Below, in pieces: positions 1-9,622 of a DNA stretch of 42,338 bases. Position 1 is the first letter of the stretch. Each line of letters opens with the position of its first letter. The notes beneath the pieces are model-generated. The model was not told the origin of the DNA. It saw nothing but the letters and a program-made list of their open reading frames with translations, and did not search any database. The DNA comes from Microscillaceae bacterium (GTDB lineage Bacteria; Bacteroidota; Bacteroidia; Cytophagales; Microscillaceae). A program made the position numbers and the translations under genes. Location: the NCBI GenBank assembly GCA_012031215.1, contig JAAUUB010000010.1, positions 1 through 42,338 on the forward strand. Reading direction: 5' to 3'.

Positions 1-470
1 AAGCACCATTGGGGGCATGAGAAATTGACCACCTAAAGCTCAATGTTTCAATTTGCTTTGCACCTCACCTCGGCAAAGCAGAGCAATGGTTTAGCCAGCA
101 CCTACCATTGGCGACAGCACTTGAACCATTCAAAGCACCATTGTTCACGTGATAGATAGTGAGCCAATGATCATGAGCGAACGAATAAAAGGGGTAATTA
201 AAAACCCGTGAGCTACTTTCGGTAAGGGGCGCAACTACTTTAAAGAGCGGTTCAGCGCATAAATGTTACCGAAGACGGGGCGGGGAGGGAGCGAAAGTAC
301 GCTTTATCTTCCCCGTACTGGAGCATTCCTAAGGCAATCATTGCAAAACGGTGAATCATACCTGAACCGCCGGGTTCATCGACAAGACTCCCGCTGCTGC
401 CTATAAGCCAGGAATTGAGCCTTGAGCAGGCGTTCCGTTCGGACAGAAATTGAATAAAGCGCAACATGGG
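1..470. other. Structured non-coding region with many inverted repeats
   Basis: I find no convincing gene here; the short frames resemble no family I know. The stretch is unusually rich in perfect inverted repeats: TGCTTTGC 54-61 with GCAAAGCA 73-80; CAATGGT 84-90 with ACCATTG 104-110; TTCGGTAA 218-225 with TTACCGAA 266-273, enclosing GCGC 229-232 / 255-258; ACGGGG 275-280 with CCCCGT 311-316; GCAATCATTGC 334-344; TGAACC 363-368 with GGTTCA 373-378. The 11-mer AAGCACCATTG occurs at 1-11 and again at 133-143. It could be a structured RNA, a mobile-element end or a repeat remnant. I looked for group II intron domain V, tmRNA and RNase P signatures and saw none. Confidence 0.4.
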
Positions 471-669
471 TGTAAAATTTTAATTAAATCCGCAAGTAGT
501 GGCCAAACAGGAATGTTAGTCCTTTACGTTTATCCACGCCTTTACAACGGCAAATATAGGCAGAGGTTTGGCATATCTGCAAACTTTTTTTTAAAAAAAT
601 CAAAATACGCCGGAAATCTCACATCTAAACCTTTGCACCGTGAAAAAATAAGGCCCTTTCAAGGGAAAA
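471..669. other. AT-rich intergenic stretch, no gene seen
   Basis: No family-like protein is encoded on either strand between the structured region on the left and the end of the TPR protein gene on the right. It contains several A and T runs. No promoter-like TAnnTTTG box that clearly serves a gene was noticed. Confidence 0.5.
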
Positions 670-690
670 CCTGGGCCTGCCTCACCCAGG
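670..690 (-). terminator. Hairpin at the end of the TPR protein gene
   Basis: CCTGGG (670-675) pairs with CCCAGG (685-690) around a 9-base loop. On the minus strand the stem is followed by TTTT, as in a weak intrinsic terminator. The restored stop codon (682-684) lies inside the loop, which supports the restored reading frame. Confidence 0.45.
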
Positions 691-2399
691 TACTAGATTC
701 ATATCCTGAGGCAGAACAACGTGCTCCCATAAAATTTTCCCGTTTTTGAGGTCTATCTCGGCGGCGTAGGGCAATTCACGGTATTGGGGGTATTGCTGGT
801 TGAGGCGGTTCAAGGCAGTTTTCGCTAATTTTTTTTCTTTTTTAGGTTGTGCACAAAAATCAACAGTTTATCGCCCTGGCAATCTATCGTCCAATCATGG
901 TAAGCAAGGCTATTCTCTCCGGTTATGGCCGAAAGCAGCAGCGAGGCCTGCATTTGTTCCTGATTTTTTTGCCAGCGCAGTTTTTGCGTTGATTTACTCA
1001 ATACCAATAGTTTGCTTTGGGCCTCTGCTCCTATCTCGGTCTTGCCCCAGAGCACCAGGTATTCGTCATTGGCCAACAATACCTGAGGCGAAAACAGGCG
1101 CGGAATTTCCGCTTCAAAACTGGCTTCGGAAACAGTTTTTTCCCAGGGCGATTTTATCCGGGATTTGATTTCGGCGGGCAAAGCGGACATTTCCTCTACC
1201 CAACGGTATTGATAAGGCGTATTGCTCATTTTTGGCATCATTATCCTCATAGTACTGGGGGTTTCGCCATAGGCCACATGCTGCAGCTTTTCGCCCTCTT
1301 TGTGCAAATACCAGGTTTTTTCTGTTTCGGTGGGCTTGTCTCTTCTTTTAAAAATTTGCGCCTGCAAGTCTCCCTCCAGCAAGAGGCCTTCGGCGGGCTG
1401 GTACATAAATTGACGGCCCTCCCGGGTGGTGAGTTCCAGCCAAGGAAAGCGGGTGGACTTAATTTCACCCAAGCCTGCCCTGAGCACTTCAAATCTATCC
1501 CGTAGGATGTCTTTATTCTCTACTACCTCACCGGAGTAGATATCGCGGGCCTGAAAATTGGATGCATCGGGCAGGAAGACCATCCATTTTTCACCAGCTT
1601 GTTTGAACCAGGTGGGGTTTCGCCAATAAGAATAAAAGGGGTCTTCGGAAGTGGCCAGGCGGAGAGTTTTGCGCTTTTTACGGGTACTGGCCTCGTAGAT
1701 GTCCAGTTGCAGTACTTTAATGGATTTTCCATTGCCCACTTCGTCCGTTTCCGAGATAATCCAAAAAACGCTTCCCCTCGTGCCCGTAGCCACTTTGGCC
1801 AGCACAAACACACTTGCCTCCTGAGTGAGCAAGGCTACGCTTTTACTTGGTTTGTCTCCTGGGACACTGAGGGAAGAAAAAAGACCATAGCCCGCAAAAA
1901 ACACCAGCACCACCAACACAAGCAACACTCGGGCTCCATTTTTTTGGGCCGCAGTAGTCGTTTGGCCCGGACCCATATTTTTTTGAAAAGGCCGGTCATT
2001 TTGCAGGCGGGTAATGACCTGGGCGGCCCGGGTATTGCCAGGCTCAAGCTGTAGAGCCCTTTGTGCATATTCAAAAGCCTGTTTTTTAGCTTCTTCTTCC
2101 CGATTTTGATAATACATCGCCGCATTCACCTCGGCCGCCTTCACCAGTATCGCTACTTGTTGGGGGGCCACTACCAGCACCTGGGTATAGGCTTTGGCCG
2201 CCTCGAGCCAGTTTTGTAGTTGGGCAAAAGTATCGCCCCGCAGGGTATTATCGGCAATATATTGGTCTATTTCGCTTTCTGCCAGGCCCATTTCGCGGGC
2301 GATGGCGCGCAAATCAGCCTCAGTCAGGTTGGATTTGTCCCGGTTTTGCTCCAGTTCGGCAATTTTCTCGAAGTAGGCTTTTATGAGTCGCTCGTCCAT
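682..2399 (-). CDS. TPR-repeat membrane protein with PQQ-like C-terminal domain (frameshifted)
   Basis: Function unknown. About 572 residues once restored. Residues 1-50 are an acidic helical segment, 55-130 look like tetratricopeptide helices, 157-174 form one hydrophobic membrane segment, and the remainder is beta-rich with an ending (DLKNGKILWE) typical of PQQ/WD-like blades. As given, the frame stops after a lysine run at 825; one more A in the A6 or A8 runs (829-843), or a -1 slip on A_AAA_AAG, continues it to a TGA at 682 next to a hairpin. I chose ATG 2399 rather than ATG 2453 because a TAnnTTTG box (2417-2424) lies between them. It follows a small membrane protein in the same direction. 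The family call is from fold pattern only. Confidence 0.6.
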
Positions 2400-2416
2400 C
2401 TCATTCGTGTTGTGTC

Positions 2417-2424
2417 CAAAAATA
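2417..2424 (-). promoter_or_regulatory. -7 box TATTTTTG
   Basis: This matches the Bacteroidota TAnnTTTG element, 17 bases upstream of ATG 2399. It favours that start over ATG 2453, which would lie upstream of the box. A TTTG about 15 bases further upstream could be the -33 element. Confidence 0.45.
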
Positions 2425-2487
2425 CCAGCATTTACTTGGCAAATACTGGGCATTAAATTAGGAAGAAAATGGAAAAATCCGTGCGGA

Positions 2488-3006
2488 TTAAGTAATAAAT
2501 TCTTCGCGGGTGAGGCGCAAGCGATAAATAATAAAGCCCAACCAAGCAGTGAAAAATACCAAGAATATCAACAAAAACCAAAGGTATTCAAAGGCTTCTC
2601 CGCCCTGGTTGCGGTTGACCATCCAGACCTTTACCAGCATTACGGTAAGAAATACATTGATGATGATGGCCAAGCTGTAAATCCAGGTCATCAGCACTTC
2701 CCGGAGTTGTTGGCGTAGCGCAGGTGTAGAGAGCCAGAAGGCTTTTTGTGGGATGGGCAGTCTTGCCAGAGGAACCCCGCGCAAAACTCGCACCAGCAAG
2801 GCCAGAAGCACATTGACCAAGACCAGGAAAATAGAAGGTACATAAAAATAGGTATGGTTATCAATGCTGAAAGCCCCTATATTGCCTGTGCTTTTATAAA
2901 TCAACACGGGCGTGGTCATATCTGATAATTCGTAGTAGGACAAACTCAGCGCGAGCAAAAAAACCAGGATGGTAACATTTTTAAAAAAACGGACAACACG
3001 TCGCAT
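2488..3006 (-). CDS. Small multi-pass membrane protein, unknown function
   Basis: A 172-residue protein with a short basic N-terminus (MRRVVRFFKN) and four hydrophobic segments: about 12-26, 55-75, 107-127 and 140-160. Arginine/lysine-rich loops suggest cytoplasmic loops between them and a cytoplasmic tail. I do not recognise the family. It lies between the ABC exporter and the TPR protein on the same strand, but has its own TAnnTTTG box 25 bases upstream of its ATG, so it may start a separate transcript with the TPR protein gene, whose start is 89 bases downstream. No catalytic motif is visible. Confidence 0.65.
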   Translation of the reverse strand: MRRVVRFFKNVTILVFLLALSLSYYELSDMTTPVLIYKSTGNIGAFSIDNHTYFYVPSIFLVLVNVLLALLVRVLRGVPLARLPIPQKAFWLSTPALRQQLREVLMTWIYSLAIIINVFLTVMLVKVWMVNRNQGGEAFEYLWFLLIFLVFFTAWLGFIIYRLRLTREEFIT

Positions 3007-3030
3007 CAGATTAATTGTTTTTTTACTTTA

Positions 3031-3038
3031 CAAAGATA
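3031..3038 (-). promoter_or_regulatory. -7 box TATCTTTG
   Basis: An exact TAnnTTTG match on the minus strand, 25 bases upstream of ATG 3006 of the small membrane protein and just downstream of the ABC exporter stop codon. The expected transcript start is about 3024. Confidence 0.55.
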
Positions 3039-3068
3039 GAGAATATATTGTAGAAGTGGCTGGTTTGG

Positions 3069-4907
3069 CTAGGCTTGCTGATATTGCAAATGATGTAGCC
3101 TTTGATAAACCCCATTTTTGTTTTGCAGGAGTTCAAGGTGGGTTCCTTCCTCGATGATTTCTCCGTTTTTGAGTACCAAAATCTTATCTGCATCCTGAAT
3201 GGTGCTGAGGCGGTGGGCAATCACCAGTGAGGTACGGTTTTGCATCAATTGATGCAAGGCATCTTGCACCAGGCGCTCCGATTCAGTATCGAGGGCCGAG
3301 GTAGCCTCATCTAAAAGCAAAATGGGTGGATTTTTGAGAATGGCCCGCGCAATGGTGAGGCGTTGTTTTTGCCCCCCGGAAAGCTTTACGCCCCGGTCGC
3401 CAATGATGGTTTGGTAGCCCTGTTCAGTTTGCAGGATAAAATCGTGGGCATTGGCAATGCGAGCCGCCTGCTCTACCTGGGCTGGGCTGGCTTGTTCGTT
3501 GGCAAAGGCGATGTTGTTAAAAATGGTATCATTAAATAAAATGGCCTCCTGGGTAACAATGCCAAGCTGCTGGCGCAAATCGCGCAGAGACAGGTCCTGA
3601 ATCAGGCGCCCATCCAGCAATATTTCGCCCCGGTCGGCTTCATAAAACCGGGGGATGAGTTGCGCAATAGTTGATTTACCACTGCCTGTTTCGCCTACCA
3701 GGGCTACTTTTTGTCCTTTTTTTACCGTAAAAGAAATATCTTTTAAAATCCATTTTTCTTCGTAGCGAAACCACACATTCCGAAACGCAATCTGGTCTTC
3801 AAAAGAAGTCCAGGGCAAGGCCTGGGGTTTTTCTTTAATTTGTAAAGGGGTATCGATCACCTCAAACAAACGCTGGGCAGCCACCAAGCCCCTTTGCACC
3901 TGGCTCAGGGCATTGGATATAGACTTGATGGGCGTGATGACCTGCGAAAAAAGCACAATATACGTAATAAACTCCGCCGCCGTGAGGGAAGAATTTTCGG
4001 ACAGGATAAGTTGCCCGCCATACAGTAAAATCCCTACTACCACCAGCACTCCGGCAAACTCGGAAAAAGGGGAAGCCAGTTCCCGCACCCGAATAATGTG
4101 AAAACTATGCCGGATATACTGGCGATTTTCACGACGAAATTTTTGCCGCACATAGTCGGTGGCATTATAGCCGGCAATGATGCGCAATGCGCCCAGCGAT
4201 TCTTCCAGGATGCTGATAACCCGCCCAATGCTTTCTTGGCTGGCGGTGGCCGAACGACGCAGTCGCCGGCCCAAAATGGCGATAATTCCCCCCGCCACTG
4301 GCACCAAGACCAGGGTAAACAAGGTCATGGGCACCGAAATGGAAAACAAAGCCACAAAATAGACCAGCAGGGCAAAGGGGTCGCGCAAGAGCATATCGAG
4401 GCTAAACACAATGGCTCCTTCCACCTCCTGCACGTCCGAAGTAAAGCGAGAAAGTAAATCCCCTTTGCGCTGGCTTGAAAAATAGCCCAGGTGCAAAGAG
4501 GTTACTTTGTCAAAAAGATGCTCGCGGGCATTGCGCGACAACTGCAGGCGCAGCCAGTCTCGCATCAGCATAGAAAGATAGTAAAATAAGTTTTTGAAGA
4601 AAATAGAGACTATCAGCACCAGGCTCATAAACTGCAAAGCCCCCATTTTTCCATAATCCAGGACAATCTGGGCAAAAAACTGATTGAACCAGGCCAAGGC
4701 GGCTTCCAGGCTATAGGGGCTGCCTGCCAAGGGGCGGCTAAGGGCCTCAGAAGGGTCAACCGTATCAAACAAGACATTGAGCAGGGGGATAAGCAAGCCA
4801 AAATTGGCCAGGCCAAACAAGGTGCTCAAAAAGGCGAAGAGAAAAAAAGCGAGGGCATAGCCCCAAACCGGATGGGCCAGGCCCAGAATACGAAAAAATG
4901 TTTTCAA
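3069..4907 (-). CDS. ABC exporter, MsbA-type half transporter (permease fused to ATPase)
   Basis: An inner-membrane ATP-driven exporter half that would act as a homodimer, exporting lipid, lipopolysaccharide or a hydrophobic compound. With the start used here (about 612 residues), six membrane helices fill roughly residues 15-320 and the ATPase follows. It has Walker A GETGSGKST near 405-413, Q-loop TQE, signature LSGGQ near 509, Walker B ILLLDE near 529 and the H-loop histidine near 565. No ATG precedes the first helix. TTG 4907 begins MKTFFRIL, like other Bacteroidota members, while TTG 5021 sits inside a TAnnTTTG box, so I prefer 4907. All catalytic motifs are intact. The substrate cannot be read from the sequence. 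Confidence 0.9.
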   Translation of the reverse strand: MKTFFRILGLAHPVWGYALAFFLFAFLSTLFGLANFGLLIPLLNVLFDTVDPSEALSRPLAGSPYSLEAALAWFNQFFAQIVLDYGKMGALQFMSLVLIVSIFFKNLFYYLSMLMRDWLRLQLSRNAREHLFDKVTSLHLGYFSSQRKGDLLSRFTSDVQEVEGAIVFSLDMLLRDPFALLVYFVALFSISVPMTLFTLVLVPVAGGIIAILGRRLRRSATASQESIGRVISILEESLGALRIIAGYNATDYVRQKFRRENRQYIRHSFHIIRVRELASPFSEFAGVLVVVGILLYGGQLILSENSSLTAAEFITYIVLFSQVITPIKSISNALSQVQRGLVAAQRLFEVIDTPLQIKEKPQALPWTSFEDQIAFRNVWFRYEEKWILKDISFTVKKGQKVALVGETGSGKSTIAQLIPRFYEADRGEILLDGRLIQDLSLRDLRQQLGIVTQEAILFNDTIFNNIAFANEQASPAQVEQAARIANAHDFILQTEQGYQTIIGDRGVKLSGGQKQRLTIARAILKNPPILLLDEATSALDTESERLVQDALHQLMQNRTSLVIAHRLSTIQDADKILVLKNGEIIEEGTHLELLQNKNGVYQRLHHLQYQQA

Positions 4908-5018
4908 AGATGTATGGATAAATGGCCCGGGTTGGCCAAAGAAGCATTTTATGGCAAAACACGCAATAAATACAATTTCTTGGCTACCTTTGAGTGATGT
5001 CGTTTTGTTTTGGCTATT

Positions 5019-5026
5019 CAAAGTTA
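5019..5026 (-). promoter_or_regulatory. -7 box TAACTTTG for the ABC exporter
   Basis: An exact TAnnTTTG match on the minus strand, with a TTG about 20 bases upstream as a possible -33 element. Transcription from here would leave a leader of about 105 bases before TTG 4907 and rules out the upstream TTG at 5021, which overlaps the box. Confidence 0.5.
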
Positions 5027-5133
5027 GGCTTAGCCCGGCTCAAAAGCAATTTTTCTGGCTCCTGTTCAAGGATTTGAGCGATAAAATGGCGAATGGAGAC
5101 TTAAAAAAATGGATTGAGATATTTTAAAATTGT

Positions 5134-7087
5134 ATGGCTTCTGAAACGATTGTGCGTGATGTGTATAATTTCCTCAAGGGATTCCCTCCTTTTGACTTGA
5201 TGACCGAAGCCCAGATAAAAAGGCTGGCACAAGGGGTGAAGATGCAATATTATACCGAAGGCGAAAAGATATTTTCCCAGGGCGGAGAGCCCCTGGGGTA
5301 TTTTTGTGTTGTGCACAAAGGCAGTGTTCAGATTGTGGAAGATAGCGAAGGGCAAAGCATTTTGATTGATAAATGCGATGAAGGTGATATTTTTGGCGTG
5401 AGGGCATCTATTGCCCACGACCGCTACATTGCCAATGCCATTGCTGAGGAAGAAACCCTGCTTTATACTATCCCGATGGATAAATTTCAGGAAATACTGG
5501 AAGAAAATCCGAAGGTAGCCCTTTTTCTGGCTTCTGGCTTTGCCTCCGGGGTTTCGGTAGTCAAAGGCGATGGCGAAGACAGTGTGCGCAATGTGCGCCG
5601 GTTTTTAGAAAAAAAGGAACATTTCTTCGAGCAAAGGATAGAAATTGATACCCTCAGCATTGACTCGAGCAAAAAAGTGATTGATTGCCGTCCTTCGCAT
5701 ACCATCCGCGAGGCGGCCAAGATTATGAGCATCTTTAATGTGGGTTCCATTCTTATTACGGACGAGCAAAAGCGCCCTTTGGGCATCATCACCGATTCTG
5801 ATTTCCGACGAAAAGTGGTAGCCGTAGAAGAAATGATAAAAGACCAGCCTGTTACGGAAATCATGAGCCATCCGGTCAAAACCATCCCCCCGGATTTGTC
5901 GGTGGCCGAAGTGATGCTCAAAATGGTTAGCAACCGCCTTACCCACCTCGTAGTAACCGAAGACGGTACGCCCAGCAGCCCGGCCATCGGCATTGCTTCG
6001 CAGCGCGACATTCTGATTGCCCAAGGCAATAACCCTTCGGTATTGGCCAAGCAGATATTAAATGCCACGCAGGAGCGCCAACTGGCGCAGTTTCGGGAAA
6101 AAGCCGAATACCTCGTAGAGAGCTATCTTGAGCAAGAGGTAGGCGTGCCTTTTATTTCCAACATCATCACAGAAATCAATGATGTGCTGATTTTGAAAGC
6201 GACCCAGATGGCCGAAGCCAATTTGCTGCTCGAGGGCTATGCCAAGCCCCAGGCCAGCTATTGCTGGCTTTCGCTGGGGAGCGAAGGCCGTCGTGAGCAG
6301 CTCCTGCGTACTGACCAGGACAATGCCCTGATTTATGAAAATACCGGCTCCCGAAGAAGCAAAAGCAACGCAGGCCTATTACCTCGAGTTTGCCAAAAGG
6401 GTAACCAATACCCTGATTGCCTGTGGTTTTGTGAAGTGCCCCGCCGACATGATGGCCAGCAATCCGCAATGGTGCCAACCGGTAGCTGGCTGGCATCAGT
6501 ATTTCCATCAGTGGATTACCCAGCCAGATAGCCGCGCCCTCATGAATACCACCATCTTTTTTGATTTCCGCCCGGTAGCTGGGCAAGAAGCCCTGGCCGA
6601 TGACCTCAAGCAATACATCTTTGCAGAAATAGAAAAAAATGAGATTTTTTTGTCTTTTCTGGCCAAAAATGCGCTGCAAAATCCACCTCCGCTCAGTTTC
6701 TTCCGCTCTTTTATTGTTGAAAAGGGAGGCACACACAAAGACGAGTTTGACATCAAGGCGCGGGCCATGATGCCCCTCACGGATGCCGCCCGGGTGCTGG
6801 CCTATGAGTTTAAGCTCAAAAGCTATGGCAGCACTTTTGCCCGTTTTGAAGAGGTGGCCCGGCTGGATAAAAATTTGGCCCCTATTTGCGAATCGGCCGC
6901 CATGGCCTACGAAATATTGGTGCGTCAAAGAGCTATCCACGGATTAAAAAATAAAAATTCAGGCCGCTACATCAATCCCGACCATTTCAATAAACTGGAG
7001 CGACAAACCATTCGCAGTACTTTTAAAACCATAGAAAAACTGCAGCAAATCCTGGAAGTGCGCTATCGGCTCAACTTGCTGCGTTAG
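5134..7087 (+). CDS. Cyclic-nucleotide-binding / CBS-pair / DUF294 nucleotidyltransferase-like signalling protein (frameshifted)
   Basis: A soluble protein of about 650 residues once restored, probably sensing a nucleotide and acting through a nucleotidyltransferase-fold domain, as in the bacterial DUF294 family. Residues about 25-130 form a cNMP-binding cupin (GEPLGYFCVVHKGSVQIV). Two CBS motifs follow (about 180-300, with GIITDSDFRRK and ASQRDIL). Then comes the nucleotidyltransferase signature GSEGRREQLLRTDQDNALIY (about 380-400), whose DxD pair is present, and the DUF294 C-terminal helical domain. One extra A in the run at 6338-6341 breaks the frame; removing it reads YEIPAPEEAK and continues to 7087. 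The gene is divergent from the ABC exporter and convergent with SulP. Family assignment is strong; the physiological role is unknown. Confidence 0.85.
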
Positions 7088-7166
7088 ACCACAAGCCTTT
7101 CCTTCCGGGCCAGGGTTTTGCCAAAACTATGGGTGTTTAAGTCCATGCCCAAAATTAGTTTATATT

Positions 7167-7226
7167 AAAACCTGACAGGTTTTTTGTCAAAATATGATAA
7201 TCAGCATATTAGACCTGTCAGGTTTC
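7167..7226. terminator. Bidirectional terminator made of two ACCTGACAGGT palindromes
   Basis: Two near-palindromes lie between convergent genes: AAAACCTGACAGGTTTT (7167-7183) and its reverse-complement-like partner GACCTGTCAGGTTTC (7212-7226). Each can fold by itself, or the two can pair with each other across about 30 bases. T runs flank the first copy on the plus strand and the second copy in the opposite sense. I recall this palindrome as a recurrent intergenic element in Bacteroidota genomes. Confidence 0.6.
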
Positions 7227-7250
7227 TATCAAATAATTAATTGCAGGTAC

Positions 7251-9515
7251 TTAGGCCAGGGCAAACGCATCTTCTTCCGCCTCTGGGCTCGTTTCGCGAT
7301 AGATGAGCCGAAGCAAGGCCTCGGCAAAGACCAAGGCATCCTCAAGCTCAATTCGGTTCATCAAAGCCATATCTTTATGAATCAATATTTTACCTTCTCG
7401 AAATTCCACACTGAAATCCCGGTTTTGCTCAAAAAAATCAATGGCCTCGGGGTCAAAAAACTGGCGAATTTCGGCTTCATTTCGCCCTTGCAATAGAAAA
7501 TATTCCGAAAAAGCGGGGGCATGGGCAAAGTCAATATCAGAGTAGCCAATGGTTTGGAGCATTTTGGCCAGAAAACCTTCTTTATTAAGAGTGAAATCTG
7601 GCACTGCAATTTGTAAATCGCTTACCAACAGTATGGACATTTCCCGGCTTTGCTCACTCATTCTTAGGCCTCGGGAAAGAAAAAGGTCTGAAAACTCAAT
7701 TTTCACGGGCCGCTCTCCCTCAGCCGGAACAAAGGTTTTGCTAAATTTATTTTCACGATACTTAATGTCATAGCCCAATGCAAAACTAAAGCCCTGGAGC
7801 TTATTGCCGTCGTAGGTTAGGTTTGGACGAAGACGCACATTATTGACCGCCGCCACCGCCAGCACATCCAACTGTCGCTCATTGTAAGGACTTGCTTTCT
7901 CAATAAGGGCTTTTTTGTGCTTATCAGGCAAGACCCGCGTAGCCAGGGGATGAGCCGAAATAGTTTTGTGGTCTTCAATTCCCTGAATCTCGATATTCCC
8001 CTCGGCGGTGTTGTAGTTGTAAGGATGATGATAGACCAATTCCATAAAGCTATGGTCCACCACCCTGCTTTTCGAGAAATCGAGATAGATTTGCCCTCCG
8101 GCGGGTATTTTGGCAATCTGTCGCTGGATACTCAGGTAATTTGAAGCCACCGCCGAACTCCGCACCATGATTTTGGTTCTTTGCTCATTAAACACCACTA
8201 CTTTTACCTGTGCCACAAAAAGTTCGCGTGGCTTTACGCCCAGATACATAGAAACCACCAAAGAACATAGCCAGCCGCCAATTAAACCCAACAAAATGCC
8301 TCCGGCCAAAGCAATCAGCACCGTGAAACAAAATACAAAAAGTTGCTCCCGGCCAATCTGGTAAATGTCGCGCACTAGCTTGGGAGAAATCAGGCCATAA
8401 CACCAATACACCAAAATAGCCGACAAGACTACCCAGGGCACATAGCTCAACATAAAAGTCCCAAAAAGCAAAAATAACAGGAGATAAAGCGCCCCAAAGA
8501 CATGCGACCACCGGGTCTTGGCCCCGCTGTTAATGTTAGAAGCACTTTGTATCATAGAGGAAGACATCGGCATAGCCCCCAGCAAGCCACAAAGCAAATT
8601 GCCCAGGCCCAGGGCCATTAGTTCACGGTTGGGGTGGGTCTTGCGGCGGTAAAAGTCCAGCGATTCTACGGCTTTAATATTGAGCATGCTTTCCAAACTG
8701 CTAAACAAGGCCACCAGGGTCGCCACTTCAAAAGCTTCCCAAGAGTATAAGCGCAGAAAATCAGGCCAATACACCCAGGATTCCATTCCCGAGTCCGTAT
8801 CCAGAAAAAAGCTTGCCCCTCCCTTGACTGGCAGGCGCAAATACCAGCTCATCAACACTCCTATAAACAATACAAATAGGGGTGCGGGCAAAATACTTTC
8901 GTAACGCTTGCGAATAGTAGTAGAAAAAAATAGGATAACCAAGCAAGCCACACTGATAAGCATCGCTTCTAAATGGGCATTGTAGAGCAAGTTCTGAGGA
9001 AAAGTCCAAATCAAGGTCAATGTATTGGCTTCGCCGGGCACTACCCCAATGAGATAATGCATCTGGCGCGCACAGATATCCAGGCCCATTGTGGCCAAAA
9101 TACCGAATATCACCACATCTGGCACAATGTTCAGATAATTTCCCAGACGCAAAAGCCCCAACAAAAATTGGAAAACCCCGGCCAGCATCAGCACCGCCAG
9201 CCAAAGCCGGAGGCCGGTTTCGGAATAGCCACTGCCCAGATGATGAATTCCCCAGATGATAATAGGAATCAGGCCAATCGTGGGCATTTTGATAGCCATC
9301 GGTGCCCCGCCCAAAAAAGCAATTAACAAGCCCCCGATGATGGCCGTCAGCAGCCCGGAGTAAACCGAGAGCTGGGCCCCAAAGGCTACACTAAGACAAA
9401 AAGGAAGGCTCAGGGCAAACACAAAAGTAGCGGCCAGCAAATCTGAGCGATGATGCTTGGCCAAGCCCCTAAATCCCTCAGAAGGAATGCGCGAATCAAA
9501 AGTTTCCGTAGTCAT
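7251..9515 (-). CDS. SulP/SLC26-family anion transporter with long C-terminal extension
   Basis: An inner-membrane transporter for sulfate, bicarbonate or related anions. Residues about 25-425 hold the hydrophobic SulP core with the conserved early segment PFCLSVAFGAQLSVYSGL and a Ser-rich segment MPMSSSMIQSASNINSGAKT near 316-335. About 435-525 is a STAS-like domain (GGQIYLDFSKSRVVDHSFMEL). Unlike ordinary SulP proteins, some 225 further residues follow, with no membrane segment and a compact ending. I do not recognise that part. ATG 9515 is preceded by AAGGGG, a good ribosome-binding site, and gives a 754-residue protein; a longer upstream frame adds only low-complexity residues. The gene stands alone, and the transported ion cannot be read from the sequence. 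Confidence 0.88.
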   Translation of the reverse strand: MTTETFDSRIPSEGFRGLAKHHRSDLLAATFVFALSLPFCLSVAFGAQLSVYSGLLTAIIGGLLIAFLGGAPMAIKMPTIGLIPIIIWGIHHLGSGYSETGLRLWLAVLMLAGVFQFLLGLLRLGNYLNIVPDVVIFGILATMGLDICARQMHYLIGVVPGEANTLTLIWTFPQNLLYNAHLEAMLISVACLVILFFSTTIRKRYESILPAPLFVLFIGVLMSWYLRLPVKGGASFFLDTDSGMESWVYWPDFLRLYSWEAFEVATLVALFSSLESMLNIKAVESLDFYRRKTHPNRELMALGLGNLLCGLLGAMPMSSSMIQSASNINSGAKTRWSHVFGALYLLLFLLFGTFMLSYVPWVVLSAILVYWCYGLISPKLVRDIYQIGREQLFVFCFTVLIALAGGILLGLIGGWLCSLVVSMYLGVKPRELFVAQVKVVVFNEQRTKIMVRSSAVASNYLSIQRQIAKIPAGGQIYLDFSKSRVVDHSFMELVYHHPYNYNTAEGNIEIQGIEDHKTISAHPLATRVLPDKHKKALIEKASPYNERQLDVLAVAAVNNVRLRPNLTYDGNKLQGFSFALGYDIKYRENKFSKTFVPAEGERPVKIEFSDLFLSRGLRMSEQSREMSILLVSDLQIAVPDFTLNKEGFLAKMLQTIGYSDIDFAHAPAFSEYFLLQGRNEAEIRQFFDPEAIDFFEQNRDFSVEFREGKILIHKDMALMNRIELEDALVFAEALLRLIYRETSPEAEEDAFALA

Positions 9516-9622
9516 ACCCCTTGTATTCCAATTTTTATGCAAATTTTGAGATAGAAAGGGCAATGACAGTCTTTTCCTGCTTAAATACAGCAAAAAAAAC
9601 TTACATGCGGGAAAAAACCCAT

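Noticed and set aside
1-470. Group II intron end, tmRNA or RNase P RNA in the structured region
   Set aside because: None of the domain V, tmRNA or RNase P sequence signatures I know could be found on either strand.
450-749. A 99-codon frame on the plus strand near the left edge
   Set aside because: It overlaps the restored C-terminus of the TPR protein and contains no protein-like pattern.
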